Source: Amorphoplanes digitatis (GTDB taxonomy: Bacteria; Actinomycetota; Actinomycetes; Mycobacteriales; Micromonosporaceae). Taken from it: 64,000 nucleotides of DNA. Location of the stretch: contig NZ_JACHNH010000001.1 of the NCBI RefSeq assembly GCF_014205335.1, forward strand, positions 3,218,501 to 3,282,500, given 5' to 3'. A model generated the notes under the pieces. That model made no database searches. It had not been told where the DNA came from and worked only from the letters and a program-made list of their open reading frames with translations. Of this stretch, positions 36,929-44,779 are shown one piece after another (the stretch's first letter is position 1; the number at the start of each line of letters is the position of its first letter). Made by a program: the position numbers and the translations under genes.

Positions 36929-39022
36929 GTGACGCCGTACCCGTTCTCTGCCGTCGTCGGCCTCGACGACCTGCGGCTCGCGCTGCTGCTGACCGCCGTC
37001 TCACCCGCCGTCGGCGGGGTCCTGGTCCGCGGCGAGAAGGGCACGGCCAAGTCCACCGTGGTGCGCGCCCTCGCCGCGCTGCTGCCCGAGGTCGACGTGG
37101 TCCGCGGCTGCCGCTTCGCCTGCGACCCGGCCGCCACCGACCCGGGCTGCCCCGACGGGCCGCACGAGGCCGGCGCGCCGCACGGGCACCGGCCCGCCAC
37201 CCTGGTCGAGCTGCCGGTCGGCGCCACCGAGGACCGGGTCGTCGGCACCCTCGACATCCAGCGCGCGCTCGCCGACGGCGTGAAGGCCTACGAGCCGGGC
37301 CTGCTCGCGGCCGCGCACCGCGGCGCCCTCTACGTCGACGAGGTCAACCTGCTGCCGGACCACCTCGTCGACCTGCTGCTTGACGCGGCCGCGATGGGCC
37401 GCGCGCACGTCGAGCGCGACGGGGTGTCGGTCAAGCACGCGGCCCGGTTCCTGCTCGTCGGCACGATGAACCCCGAGGAGGGCGAGCCGCGGCCGCAGCT
37501 TGTCGACCGGTTCGGCCTGGTGGTCACCGTCGCCGCGCCCCGGGACGCGACCCAGCGCGCCGAGGTGGTGCGCCGCCGGCTGGCCTACGAGGCCGGACCG
37601 GACGAGTTCGCCCAGCGGTTCGCCGCCGCCGAGGCCGAGTTGGCGGCCCGGATCCTGGCGGCCCGCGCGGCGGTGCCGGCGGTGCGGCTGCCCGACGCGG
37701 AGCTGGACCGGATCGCCCGGGTCTGCCTGGCCTACGGGGTCGACGGGATGCGGGCGGACATCGTGGTCGCCCGCTGCGCGGTGGCGCTGGCGGCGTGGCA
37801 CGGCCGCGACCAGGTCACCGCCGAGGAGGTCCGCGACGCGGCGCGACTGGCCCTGCCGCACCGGCGGCGCCGGGATCCGCTGGACCCGCCGGGCACCGAC
37901 GAGCAGCGCCTGGAGGAGGCCCTCGACCAGGGCGACCCGGACGACGACCCGGACGACACCGGCCCCGACGACACCGGCCCCGACGACACCGGCCCCGACG
38001 ACGCCGGCCCCGATGATGCCGGCCCCGACGGCGGCGGCCCTGGCGGCGGCCCCGACGGCGGCCGGGACCAGAGCGGCACCGGACCGTCCTCCCCGGCCGA
38101 CGCGTCCCACCCCGGCACCCAGCCCGAGACCGCGCCGGCCGACGGGCAGGCTCCGGCCGACGCCCGGGTCGGCGGCGCCGCGCCCGCCCAGGCCGGCAGC
38201 GCATACCGGCCGCGGACCCTGCGGATCGCGGCCCGCGGCGAGGGCGGCCACGCCGGGCGCCGCTCGCCGGCGCTCGCCCGCCGCGGCCGGGTCGTCGGCT
38301 CCCGGATCCCGCGCGGCAAGCTCGCCGGCGCGGCCCACCTGCCGGCGACGCTGCGCGCGGCCATCCACCGCGGCGCCTGCGCACAGGACCTTCTCCCGGA
38401 CGCCGGCCCGGCGGTGCGGCCGCCGGCCGGCCGGCGCCCACGGGTCGTGCAGCCGCGTGACCTGCGCGAGGCCGTGCACGTAGGCCGCGAGGCCAACCTG
38501 GTGCTCTTCGTCGTGGACGCGTCCGGGTCGATGGCCGCCCGCCGGCGGATGACCGTCGTCAAGACCGCCGTGCTGTCGCTGCTGCGCGACGCCTACCAGC
38601 GGCGGGACCGGGTCGGCATGATCACGTTCCGGGGTGCGGCCGCGGAGCAGGTGCTGCCGCCCACCTCCAGCCACGAGGTCGGCGTGCTGCGGCTCGCCGG
38701 CCTGCGCACGGGCGGACGTACCCCGCTGGCGGCCGGCCTGCGCGCCGCCGCGGCGACCATCGCCACCGAGCGCCGCCGCGACCCCCGCCGCCGGCCGCTA
38801 CTGATCATCGTCACCGACGGCCGCGCGACCAGCGGCCCGGACCCCGCGACCGTCGCACCGGCGCTGGCCGGCGTCGCCGCGGTGGTCGTCGACTGCGAAT
38901 CCGGCCCGGTGCGCCTCGGCCTGGCCGGGCGCCTCGCCGCCGCCCTCGACGCCGACGTCATGCCGCTCGACGCCCTCGCCGCGGGTGTCGCCTCCACCAG
39001 CTACGCCAGAAGGGTCGCCTGA
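36929..39022 (+). CDS. Chelatase-type AAA ATPase fused to a VWA domain (ChlI/ChlD-like), cobalamin-linked
   Basis: A 697-residue fusion of Mg-chelatase I- and D-type subunits, probably the ATPase module for CobN-type cobalt insertion. AAA part: GEKGTAKSTVVRAL (Walker A), GALYVDEVNLLPDHL (Walker B). A disordered linker at about residues 330-420 contains five tandem DD(T/A)GP repeats followed by Gly/Pro. The C-terminal VWA has the MIDAS LFVVDASGSMAARRR. GTG 36929 has AAAGGA at 6-nt spacing. The riboswitch lies directly upstream. cobN itself is not in the window. Confidence 0.88.
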   Translation: MTPYPFSAVVGLDDLRLALLLTAVSPAVGGVLVRGEKGTAKSTVVRALAALLPEVDVVRGCRFACDPAATDPGCPDGPHEAGAPHGHRPATLVELPVGATEDRVVGTLDIQRALADGVKAYEPGLLAAAHRGALYVDEVNLLPDHLVDLLLDAAAMGRAHVERDGVSVKHAARFLLVGTMNPEEGEPRPQLVDRFGLVVTVAAPRDATQRAEVVRRRLAYEAGPDEFAQRFAAAEAELAARILAARAAVPAVRLPDAELDRIARVCLAYGVDGMRADIVVARCAVALAAWHGRDQVTAEEVRDAARLALPHRRRRDPLDPPGTDEQRLEEALDQGDPDDDPDDTGPDDTGPDDTGPDDAGPDDAGPDGGGPGGGPDGGRDQSGTGPSSPADASHPGTQPETAPADGQAPADARVGGAAPAQAGSAYRPRTLRIAARGEGGHAGRRSPALARRGRVVGSRIPRGKLAGAAHLPATLRAAIHRGACAQDLLPDAGPAVRPPAGRRPRVVQPRDLREAVHVGREANLVLFVVDASGSMAARRRMTVVKTAVLSLLRDAYQRRDRVGMITFRGAAAEQVLPPTSSHEVGVLRLAGLRTGGRTPLAAGLRAAAATIATERRRDPRRRPLLIIVTDGRATSGPDPATVAPALAGVAAVVVDCESGPVRLGLAGRLAAALDADVMPLDALAAGVASTSYARRVA

Positions 39023-39621
39023 TGCCGCAGGGGCAGGTCACGACGGTGCCGAAGGACGGGCTCACCACCCGGCAGCGCCGTAAGCAGGCGGTGCTGGCCG
39101 TCCACACCGGACACGGCAAGGGCAAGTCGACGGCCGCGTTCGGGATGGCGCTGCGCGCGTGGAGCGCGGGCTGGTCGATCGGGGTCTTCCAGTTCGTGAA
39201 GTCCGAGAAGTGGCGCGTCGGCGAGGAGGCGGCGTTCAAGGCGCTGGGCCAGGCCGGCGGCGCGAGCGTCGCCTGGCACAAGATGGGCGAGGGCTGGTCC
39301 TGGATCCAGCGCGCGGGCACCGAGCGCGATCACGCGTCCGAGGCCGTCGAGGGCTGGGCGCAGATCAAGCGGGACCTGGCCGCCGAGACGCACCGGTTCT
39401 ACGTGCTCGACGAGTTCACGTACCCGATGAAGTGGGGTTGGATCGACGTGGCGGACGTGGTTGCCACCCTCGCGGACCGGCCCGGCACCCAGCACGTCGT
39501 GATCACCGGCCGCGACGCCCATCCGGACCTGATCGCGGCCGCCGACCTGGTCACCGAGATGACCAAGCTCAAGCACCCGATGGACGCCGGCCGCAAGGGA
39601 CAGCAGGGCATCGAGTGGTGA
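39022..39621 (+). CDS. cobO: Cob(I)yrinic acid a,c-diamide adenosyltransferase
   Basis: A 199-residue ATP:corrinoid adenosyltransferase of the CobA/CobO family, attaching the 5'-deoxyadenosyl group to cobalt. The P-loop HTGHGKGKSTAAFG is near residue 30. The corrinoid-side residues FVKSEKWRVGEE and FYVLDEFTYPM fit the family. Its start overlaps the chelatase stop by one base (TGATG), so the genes are translationally coupled. Confidence 0.95.
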   Translation: MPQGQVTTVPKDGLTTRQRRKQAVLAVHTGHGKGKSTAAFGMALRAWSAGWSIGVFQFVKSEKWRVGEEAAFKALGQAGGASVAWHKMGEGWSWIQRAGTERDHASEAVEGWAQIKRDLAAETHRFYVLDEFTYPMKWGWIDVADVVATLADRPGTQHVVITGRDAHPDLIAAADLVTEMTKLKHPMDAGRKGQQGIEW

Positions 39622-40982
39622 ACGTACCCCGCGTCGTCATCGCGGCACCCGCCTCCGGGCACGGCAAGACCACCGTGGCGACGGGCCTGCTCGCCGCGTT
39701 CGCCGCCCGGGGGATGCGGGTCGCCCCGTTCAAGGTCGGCCCGGACTACATCGACCCCGGCTACCACTCGCTGGCGGCGGGCCGCCCGGGCCGCAACCTC
39801 GACCCGGTCATGGTCGGCGAGGACCTGATCGGGCCGCTGTTCGCACACGGCAGCGCGGGCACCGACCTCGCGGTGATCGAGGGGGTGATGGGCCTCTACG
39901 ACGGTCGCACGGGCGCGGGCGACACCGGGTCGACCGCACACGTCGCGGCCCTGCTCGACGCTCCTGTCCTGCTGGTGGTCGACGCGGCCGCGCAGGGCCG
40001 GTCGGTGGCCGCGCTCGTGCACGGCTTCCGGAGTTTCGGCACGGTCCGCCTGGCCGGGGTCATCCTCAACCGGGTCGGCTCGGACCGGCACGAGGCGCTG
40101 CTGCGCGAGGCCTGCGAGGAGGTCGGCACGCCGGTGCTTGGCGCGCTGCGCCGCGCCGACGCGGTCGCGGCGCCCGCGCGCCACCTCGGCCTGATCCCCG
40201 CCGCCGAACGCCGCGCGGAGGCCGTGGCCTCGGTGGCCGCGCTCGCGTCACTGGTGGCCTCCGCGGTGGACCTCGACGCGGTGCTCGCCGTCGCCCGCTC
40301 GGTGCCGCCCCTGGCGGCGACACCCTGGTCACCGGCCGCCGAGAATCCGGTACCCGGCCGCCCGGTGGTCGCGATCGCGGGCGGACCGGCCTTCACCTTC
40401 GCGTACGCCGAGACGGCCGAACTGCTCTCCGGCGCCGGAGCCGAGGTGGTCACGGTGGACCCGCTCCGCGACGAGGCCCTGCCGGAGCACACCGCCGCCC
40501 TGGTCGTCGGCGGCGGCTTCCCGGAGGTGTACGCCGCCGAACTGTCGGCGAACGAGCCGCTGCGCCTGGCGGTGGCGTCCCTGGCCGCGGCGGACCTGCC
40601 GATCGTCGCCGAGTGCGCGGGCCTGCTGTGGCTCTGCCGAACGCTGGACGGCAGGCCGATGTGCGGGGTGCTGGACGCGGAGGCGGCGATGACTCCGACG
40701 CTGACGCTGGGTTACCGCGACGCGGTGGCGCTGTCGGACAGCCCGCTGTTCCCGGCGGGTTCGCGGATCACCGGCCACGAGTTCCACCGCACGACGGCGC
40801 ACCCACGGTCGGGCCTGCTGCTCGAACCGGCCGGGGGAGCGGCGTGGGCCTGGCGCGGCGCGGACCCGGAGGGCTTCGCCACGCCGACCCTCCAGGCCTC
40901 GTACCTGCACCTGCACTGGGCCGCCGACCGGGCGATCGCCCGCCGGGTGGTCGCCCAGGCGGCACGTATGTTCGCGGGGTGA
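39618..40982 (+). CDS. cobB: Cobyrinate a,c-diamide synthase
   Basis: A 454-residue amidotransferase amidating the a and c carboxylates of (hydrogeno)byrinate/cobyrinate with glutamine and ATP. The N-terminal DTBS-like domain has APASGHGKTTVATGLL and VGPDYIDPGYH. The C-terminal class-I glutamine amidotransferase has its nucleophile in PIVAECAGLLWL and its His in GHEFHRTTAHP. GTG 39618 overlaps the cobO stop by 4 nt (GTGA). Confidence 0.95.
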   Translation: MNVPRVVIAAPASGHGKTTVATGLLAAFAARGMRVAPFKVGPDYIDPGYHSLAAGRPGRNLDPVMVGEDLIGPLFAHGSAGTDLAVIEGVMGLYDGRTGAGDTGSTAHVAALLDAPVLLVVDAAAQGRSVAALVHGFRSFGTVRLAGVILNRVGSDRHEALLREACEEVGTPVLGALRRADAVAAPARHLGLIPAAERRAEAVASVAALASLVASAVDLDAVLAVARSVPPLAATPWSPAAENPVPGRPVVAIAGGPAFTFAYAETAELLSGAGAEVVTVDPLRDEALPEHTAALVVGGGFPEVYAAELSANEPLRLAVASLAAADLPIVAECAGLLWLCRTLDGRPMCGVLDAEAAMTPTLTLGYRDAVALSDSPLFPAGSRITGHEFHRTTAHPRSGLLLEPAGGAAWAWRGADPEGFATPTLQASYLHLHWAADRAIARRVVAQAARMFAG

Positions 40983-41377
40983 TTTCGACCGGCCTGGTGG
41001 TGCTGGGGCTCGGGGCCCGGTCCGGCACGCTGGAGGACGAACTGGCCGCCGCGGCCGGCGCCGCGCTGGCCGCGGTGTGCCTTCGGCCGGCGGACGTCGG
41101 CGTGCTCGCGACGCTGGACCGCCGGGCCGGCGAGCCCGGACCGCGCGCCGTCGCCGACCGGAACGGGTGGCGGATCGTCGCGTTCACGGCCGCGGAACTG
41201 GCCACCGTTGACGTCCCGCACCCCAGCGCCGAGGTCGCGCACAGGTCGGGTACTCCGAGCGTCGCGGAGGCCGCCGCGCTGCTCGCCGCCGGCCCGGGCG
41301 CGACGCTGATCCTGCCGAAGCTGGCCTTCCCGGCGGCGACCGTCGCGATCGCGCGAGGCACCGGCCCCGAGGCCTGA
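40979..41377 (+). CDS. CobE / CbiG C-terminal-like cobalamin biosynthesis protein
   Basis: A 132-residue protein like the C-terminal domain of CbiG and stand-alone CobE, which act in the ring-contraction stage of cobalamin synthesis. Family-like features are LVVLGLGARSGTLEDELAAA at the start, the helix CLRPADVGVLATLDRRAGEPG and SVAEAAALLAAGPGATLILP. GTG 40979 overlaps cobB by 4 nt, the fourth coupled gene of the operon. Assignment rests partly on context. Confidence 0.78.
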   Translation: MISTGLVVLGLGARSGTLEDELAAAAGAALAAVCLRPADVGVLATLDRRAGEPGPRAVADRNGWRIVAFTAAELATVDVPHPSAEVAHRSGTPSVAEAAALLAAGPGATLILPKLAFPAATVAIARGTGPEA

Positions 41378-41400
41378 ACCGTCCTCCGACAGGTTCAGGC
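41372..41400. terminator. Bidirectional hairpin overlapping two stop codons
   Basis: GCCTGAACC (41372-41380) and GGTTCAGGC (41392-41400) form a perfect 9-bp stem with an 11-nt loop. The stop codons of the cobE-like gene (plus) and the acetyltransferase (minus) each lie in one arm. Confidence 0.7.
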
Positions 41401-41985
41401 GGCCGGGTCCCCGGCGATGCGGGCGTGCAGGTGCATGTCGTGCCAGCCGTCGGCGTGCAGGACCTTGCTGCGCATCGTCCCCTCGTACGGGTAGCCGGCC
41501 CGCTCGGCGACCCGGCACGACGCGGGGTTGCGCGTCGAGTGGTAAACCTCGACGCGGTGCAGGCCGAGCACCCGCAGCGCCCACCCGGAGAGGACGCTCA
41601 GTGCCGCCGCGGCGTGGCCCCGGCCCCGGGCCTCGGGCAGCACCCAGTACGAGATCTCGGCGATGCCCTCGGCGAGGTCGATGGTGCGCAGGCTGATCTG
41701 GCCGAGCACCGCGTCGTCGTCGGCGGCGACCGCCCAGCCGGCGCCGGTCTCCCGCCGCCACCGTTGCGGCCAGGCGCCGATCCACGCGCGGGCCTCGTCG
41801 ACGGTCATCGACCGTGAGTGCCATTGCCGGATGCCCGGCTCGTCGTAGGCCGCCGCGACCACGGCGGCGTCCGTGGCCCGCCACGGCCGCAGCGTGAGGC
41901 CCGGGCCCGTCAGCACGGGCTGATCGAGCCGGGCCAGGTCGCCGGCGGCGACGACGGGGGAGATCAGTAGAGGCATGGCGATCAT
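41395..41985 (-). CDS. GNAT N-acetyltransferase, RimJ/RimL-like
   Basis: A 196-residue acetyltransferase. Family features: LTLRPWRATDAAVVAAAYDE, AEISYWVLPEARGRGHAAAA (acetyl-CoA loop), a helix LRVLGLHRVEVYHSTRN and CRVAERAGYPYEGTMRS. The start is uncertain between ATG 41985 and ATG 41976; neither has a clear ribosome site. It follows the glutamate-cysteine-ligase-like gene by 22 bp and is probably co-transcribed. Confidence 0.82.
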   Translation of the reverse strand: MIAMPLLISPVVAAGDLARLDQPVLTGPGLTLRPWRATDAAVVAAAYDEPGIRQWHSRSMTVDEARAWIGAWPQRWRRETGAGWAVAADDDAVLGQISLRTIDLAEGIAEISYWVLPEARGRGHAAAALSVLSGWALRVLGLHRVEVYHSTRNPASCRVAERAGYPYEGTMRSKVLHADGWHDMHLHARIAGDPAA

Positions 41986-42007
41986 TAAAGCCGGGCGGGT
42001 GCGGTTC

Positions 42008-43483
42008 CTAGGTGACCGGCCACTCGTGTACCGGGATGTTCTCGTGCATCGGCGGAAGGTAGCGGCGCAGCATGCCGTGCAGCGCCGCCTGCCGGTCCAG
42101 GCCCGAGCGCTCCAGCGAGTGCAGCGTCTCCACCTGCCAGGTGGCGCCGTTGCGGCCGGTCAGGCAGCGCTGCTCGATGATGCCCAGCAGCCGGTCCCGC
42201 TCGGCGGGTGACACGCCCCACCGGTCGAGGCCCTCGTGTGCCAGCGGAAGCAGGCGGCGCAGCACCAGCTCGGACACGGGCACGTAGCCGAGGCCCGGCC
42301 AGAACACCGACGCCGCGATGCCGTGCCGGGCGCCGGAGTGGAAGTTCTCCTCGGCCGCGCTGAACGACATCTGGGTCCAGATCGGACGCTCCGCCTCGGC
42401 GAGCATCCGGACCAGGCCGTAGTAGAAGACGCCGTTCGCGACCGTGTCGACGACGGTCGGGCCGGCCGGGAGCACCCGGTTCTCGACCCGCAGGTGCGGC
42501 CGGCCCTTGACGACGGCGTAGATCGGCCGGTTCCAGCGGTAGACCGTGCCGTTGTGCAGCCGCAGCTCGCTCAGCTGCGGGGTGTCGCCGCTCTCCAGGA
42601 TCTGTTCGGGGTCGTCGGAGTCGCAGATCGGCAGCAGGGCGGGGAAGTAGCGGACGTTCTCCTCGAACAGGTCGAAGACCGAGGTGATCCAGCGCTCGCC
42701 GAACCACACCCGCGGCCGGACGCCCTGCGCGCGGATCTCCTCCGAGCGGGTGTCGGTGGCCTGCTCGAACAGGGGTATCCGGGTCTCGCGCCACAGCTCG
42801 CGCCCGAACAGCAACGGCGAGTTGGCACCCAGCGCCACCTGTACGCCGGCCACGACCTGCGCCGCGTTCCAGTACGCCGCGAACTCCTCGGGGCTTACCT
42901 GGAGGTGGAACTGGGTGCTGGTGCAGGCCGCCTCGGGCGCGATCGTGTCGGTGGTGACCGCCAGGCGGTCGATGCCGTCGATGCGGATGTCGAGGTCCTC
43001 GCCGCGGGCCGCGAAGATCTGCTCGTTGAGCAGCGCGTAGCGGGGGTTCGCCGACAGCGCGTCCGCGGTCAGGTGCTCGCGGCGCAGGGTCGGCAGGATG
43101 CCGATCATCACCATGTGCGCGCCGACGCCGCGGGCGTGCTCCTCGGCGTTGTTGAGGCTGGCCCGCAGCTCGCGTTCCAGATCGGCGTTCTCGTCGCCGG
43201 CCAGCCGGCGCGGCGCGACGTTGATCTCGACGTTGAACTGGCCCAGCTCGGTCTGGAAGTCGGGGTCGGCGATCGCCTTGAGTACCTCGGCGTTGCGCAT
43301 CGCCGGGTCGGCGTCGTCGTCCACCAGATTGAGCTCGATCTCCATCCCGGTCAGCGGGCGCTCGAACTCGAATCGCGCCTCCCGCAGCATCCCCGCGAAC
43401 ACGTCGAGGCTGCGCCTGATCTTCTGCCGGTACCTGGATCGATCCTCGCGGGTGAATGTCCTCTGGTCGACCTCTTCGCCCAC
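42008..43483 (-). CDS. Glutamate-cysteine-ligase-like carboxylate-amine ligase
   Basis: A 491-residue ATP-dependent ligase related to the actinobacterial glutamate-cysteine ligase group. Characteristic elements are MEIELNLVDDDADPAM, QFNVEINVAPRRL, TDTIAPEAACTSTQFHLQVS and a C-terminal ENFHSGARHG. The amino-acid product cannot be fixed from sequence; mycothiol users often keep paralogues of this family. GTG 43483 (VGEEVDQRTFTRED) has GAGGGG upstream. An in-frame ATG at 43507 would add eight residues. Confidence 0.8.
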   Translation of the reverse strand: MGEEVDQRTFTREDRSRYRQKIRRSLDVFAGMLREARFEFERPLTGMEIELNLVDDDADPAMRNAEVLKAIADPDFQTELGQFNVEINVAPRRLAGDENADLERELRASLNNAEEHARGVGAHMVMIGILPTLRREHLTADALSANPRYALLNEQIFAARGEDLDIRIDGIDRLAVTTDTIAPEAACTSTQFHLQVSPEEFAAYWNAAQVVAGVQVALGANSPLLFGRELWRETRIPLFEQATDTRSEEIRAQGVRPRVWFGERWITSVFDLFEENVRYFPALLPICDSDDPEQILESGDTPQLSELRLHNGTVYRWNRPIYAVVKGRPHLRVENRVLPAGPTVVDTVANGVFYYGLVRMLAEAERPIWTQMSFSAAEENFHSGARHGIAASVFWPGLGYVPVSELVLRRLLPLAHEGLDRWGVSPAERDRLLGIIEQRCLTGRNGATWQVETLHSLERSGLDRQAALHGMLRRYLPPMHENIPVHEWPVT

Positions 43484-43572
43484 CGCGCACCGCCCCTCTG
43501 CCTGCATCTATGATCGCGTGGTCCGAACGCCGGCGCACCACTCCGCGCGTCGATTGCCCCGGAGGTTCTTGC

Positions 43573-43899
43573 GTGCGTCGCGTACCTGCCCTTTTCGCCG
43601 CCATCGCAATCGCGGAGGCCTGTAGCTGGGCCGCGCTCCTGATCGGCATGTTCTTCAAGTACGGACCGGTGGGCGACGAGATCGGCGTGCGGATCGCCGG
43701 CCCGGTACACGGCGCGTTGTTCACCGCCTACCTGGCGGTCACCGTCGTGCTGGCCCGGGTCGCACGGTGGAAGTGGTGGGTCACCCTGCTCGCGCTGGCC
43801 TGCTCGGTCCCGCCGTTCGCCACGCTCGTCTTCGAGCGCTGGGCGCGGTCGCGCGGCCTGCTCACGGTCGCCGAGCCGGAGCCAGTACCGCAGGTCTGA
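43573..43899 (+). CDS. DUF3817 small integral membrane protein
   Basis: A 108-residue membrane protein with three helices (about 6-26, 42-62, 68-88). The DUF3817 pattern is visible: ALFAAIAIAEACSWAALLIG, MFFKYGP, the short loop GPVHGALFTAYL and the WKWWVTLLALACSVPPFAT helix. Function unknown. GTG 43573 follows GGAGG with a 7-nt spacer. Divergent from the ligase gene. Confidence 0.85.
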   Translation: MRRVPALFAAIAIAEACSWAALLIGMFFKYGPVGDEIGVRIAGPVHGALFTAYLAVTVVLARVARWKWWVTLLALACSVPPFATLVFERWARSRGLLTVAEPEPVPQV

Positions 43900-43904
43900 G
43901 CGGG

Positions 43905-43928
43905 GCCGGGATCACCGCTGATCCCGGC
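43905..43928. terminator. Bidirectional hairpin terminator
   Basis: A perfect 10-bp stem GCCGGGATCA/TGATCCCGGC with a CCGC loop, between the convergent DUF3817 gene and the membrane protein at 43937. Confidence 0.8.
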
Positions 43929-43936
43929 GCCGGGGG

Positions 43937-44476
43937 TCAGCTGATCCAGGCGGCCGCGAGGGCGGTGATGATCGTCAGGCCGAGTCCGGCCTGGATCAGC
44001 AGCCCCGGACCGAGATGCGACCACATCGTCGGTATCCGCGGGGTCAGGGGCTGCAACGTGGTCAGGTTGACGAGCTGGTGCAGCTTCACCGGCAGGTCCG
44101 GATCCTTCTGCGGGCGGGTGCGCACCTGCACGAGGTCGTCGCGGTGCAGCGCCGACTGCGGCAGCTGCCCGTGCATCTCCACCTCGTAGATCTGGCCCAG
44201 TTCGTCGCGCAGCCGTACCGGCGTGACAAGGTATTCGGGGCCCTTCTTCAGGTCCTTGAACCTGCGCCGGGTGCCTCCGCCGCCGCTGCGCAGCAGGGCG
44301 AGCAGTAGTGCGCCGACGGCCTGGGCGACGGACGCCGTCACGAGTACGGCGACGAGCAGCGGTTGATCGATCTTGACCTCGCGGGTGTACGAGGCGCGGA
44401 AGCCGAGGAACCGGCCCGTGATGACGGGACCGGCGTGCCGGAGGATTCGCTCGCGGTAGAGCTCGGTGTCGTCCAT
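43937..44476 (-). CDS. Membrane protein of unknown function
   Basis: A 179-residue protein with two predicted helices, at about 40-62 (LLVAVLVTASVAQAVGALLL) and 155-177 (GLLIQAGLGLTIITALAAAW). Between them is a soluble stretch with basic residues (RRRFKDLKKGPEYLV) that could form a beta-rich domain. It is not recognised. ATG 44476 has AGGAG eight bases upstream. TACGAT at 44515-44520 on this strand is a possible -10. Confidence 0.65.
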   Translation of the reverse strand: MDDTELYRERILRHAGPVITGRFLGFRASYTREVKIDQPLLVAVLVTASVAQAVGALLLALLRSGGGGTRRRFKDLKKGPEYLVTPVRLRDELGQIYEVEMHGQLPQSALHRDDLVQVRTRPQKDPDLPVKLHQLVNLTTLQPLTPRIPTMWSHLGPGLLIQAGLGLTIITALAAAWIS

Positions 44477-44779
44477 GGGGGCATCTCCTGGGGTGGGGAG
44501 ACTTGCATGCCTCGATCGTACGGAGAGCGATGCAGTGAACACAGTGCGTGATCAATTCGCCATCTAGCCCGGGGTTACCGTCGGCTGGTCGGCTCGGTTT
44601 AGCGGTGGCCGCGCCGGCCATTCGTCCGGTACGCCCTTTATTGCAGAAATCCGCCTCATGGGACGGCCGCGTGGTCCGCCGTCCGTCTACCGATTGGGCG
44701 AAACGCTCACGGAGCGGAGTGCGACACGGTGAACTTGTGCTGAACGCCTGTCGCGGGCGATCTACGGGGGTGGGACGGC
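44477..44779. other. 303-bp divergent intergenic region
   Basis: It lies between the membrane protein (minus) and the proline-rich protein (plus). It contains a possible minus-strand -10 (TACGAT, 44515-44520) and the GGGGGTGGG ribosome site of the plus gene. I found no gene, strong hairpin or clear plus-strand promoter in it. Confidence 0.5.
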
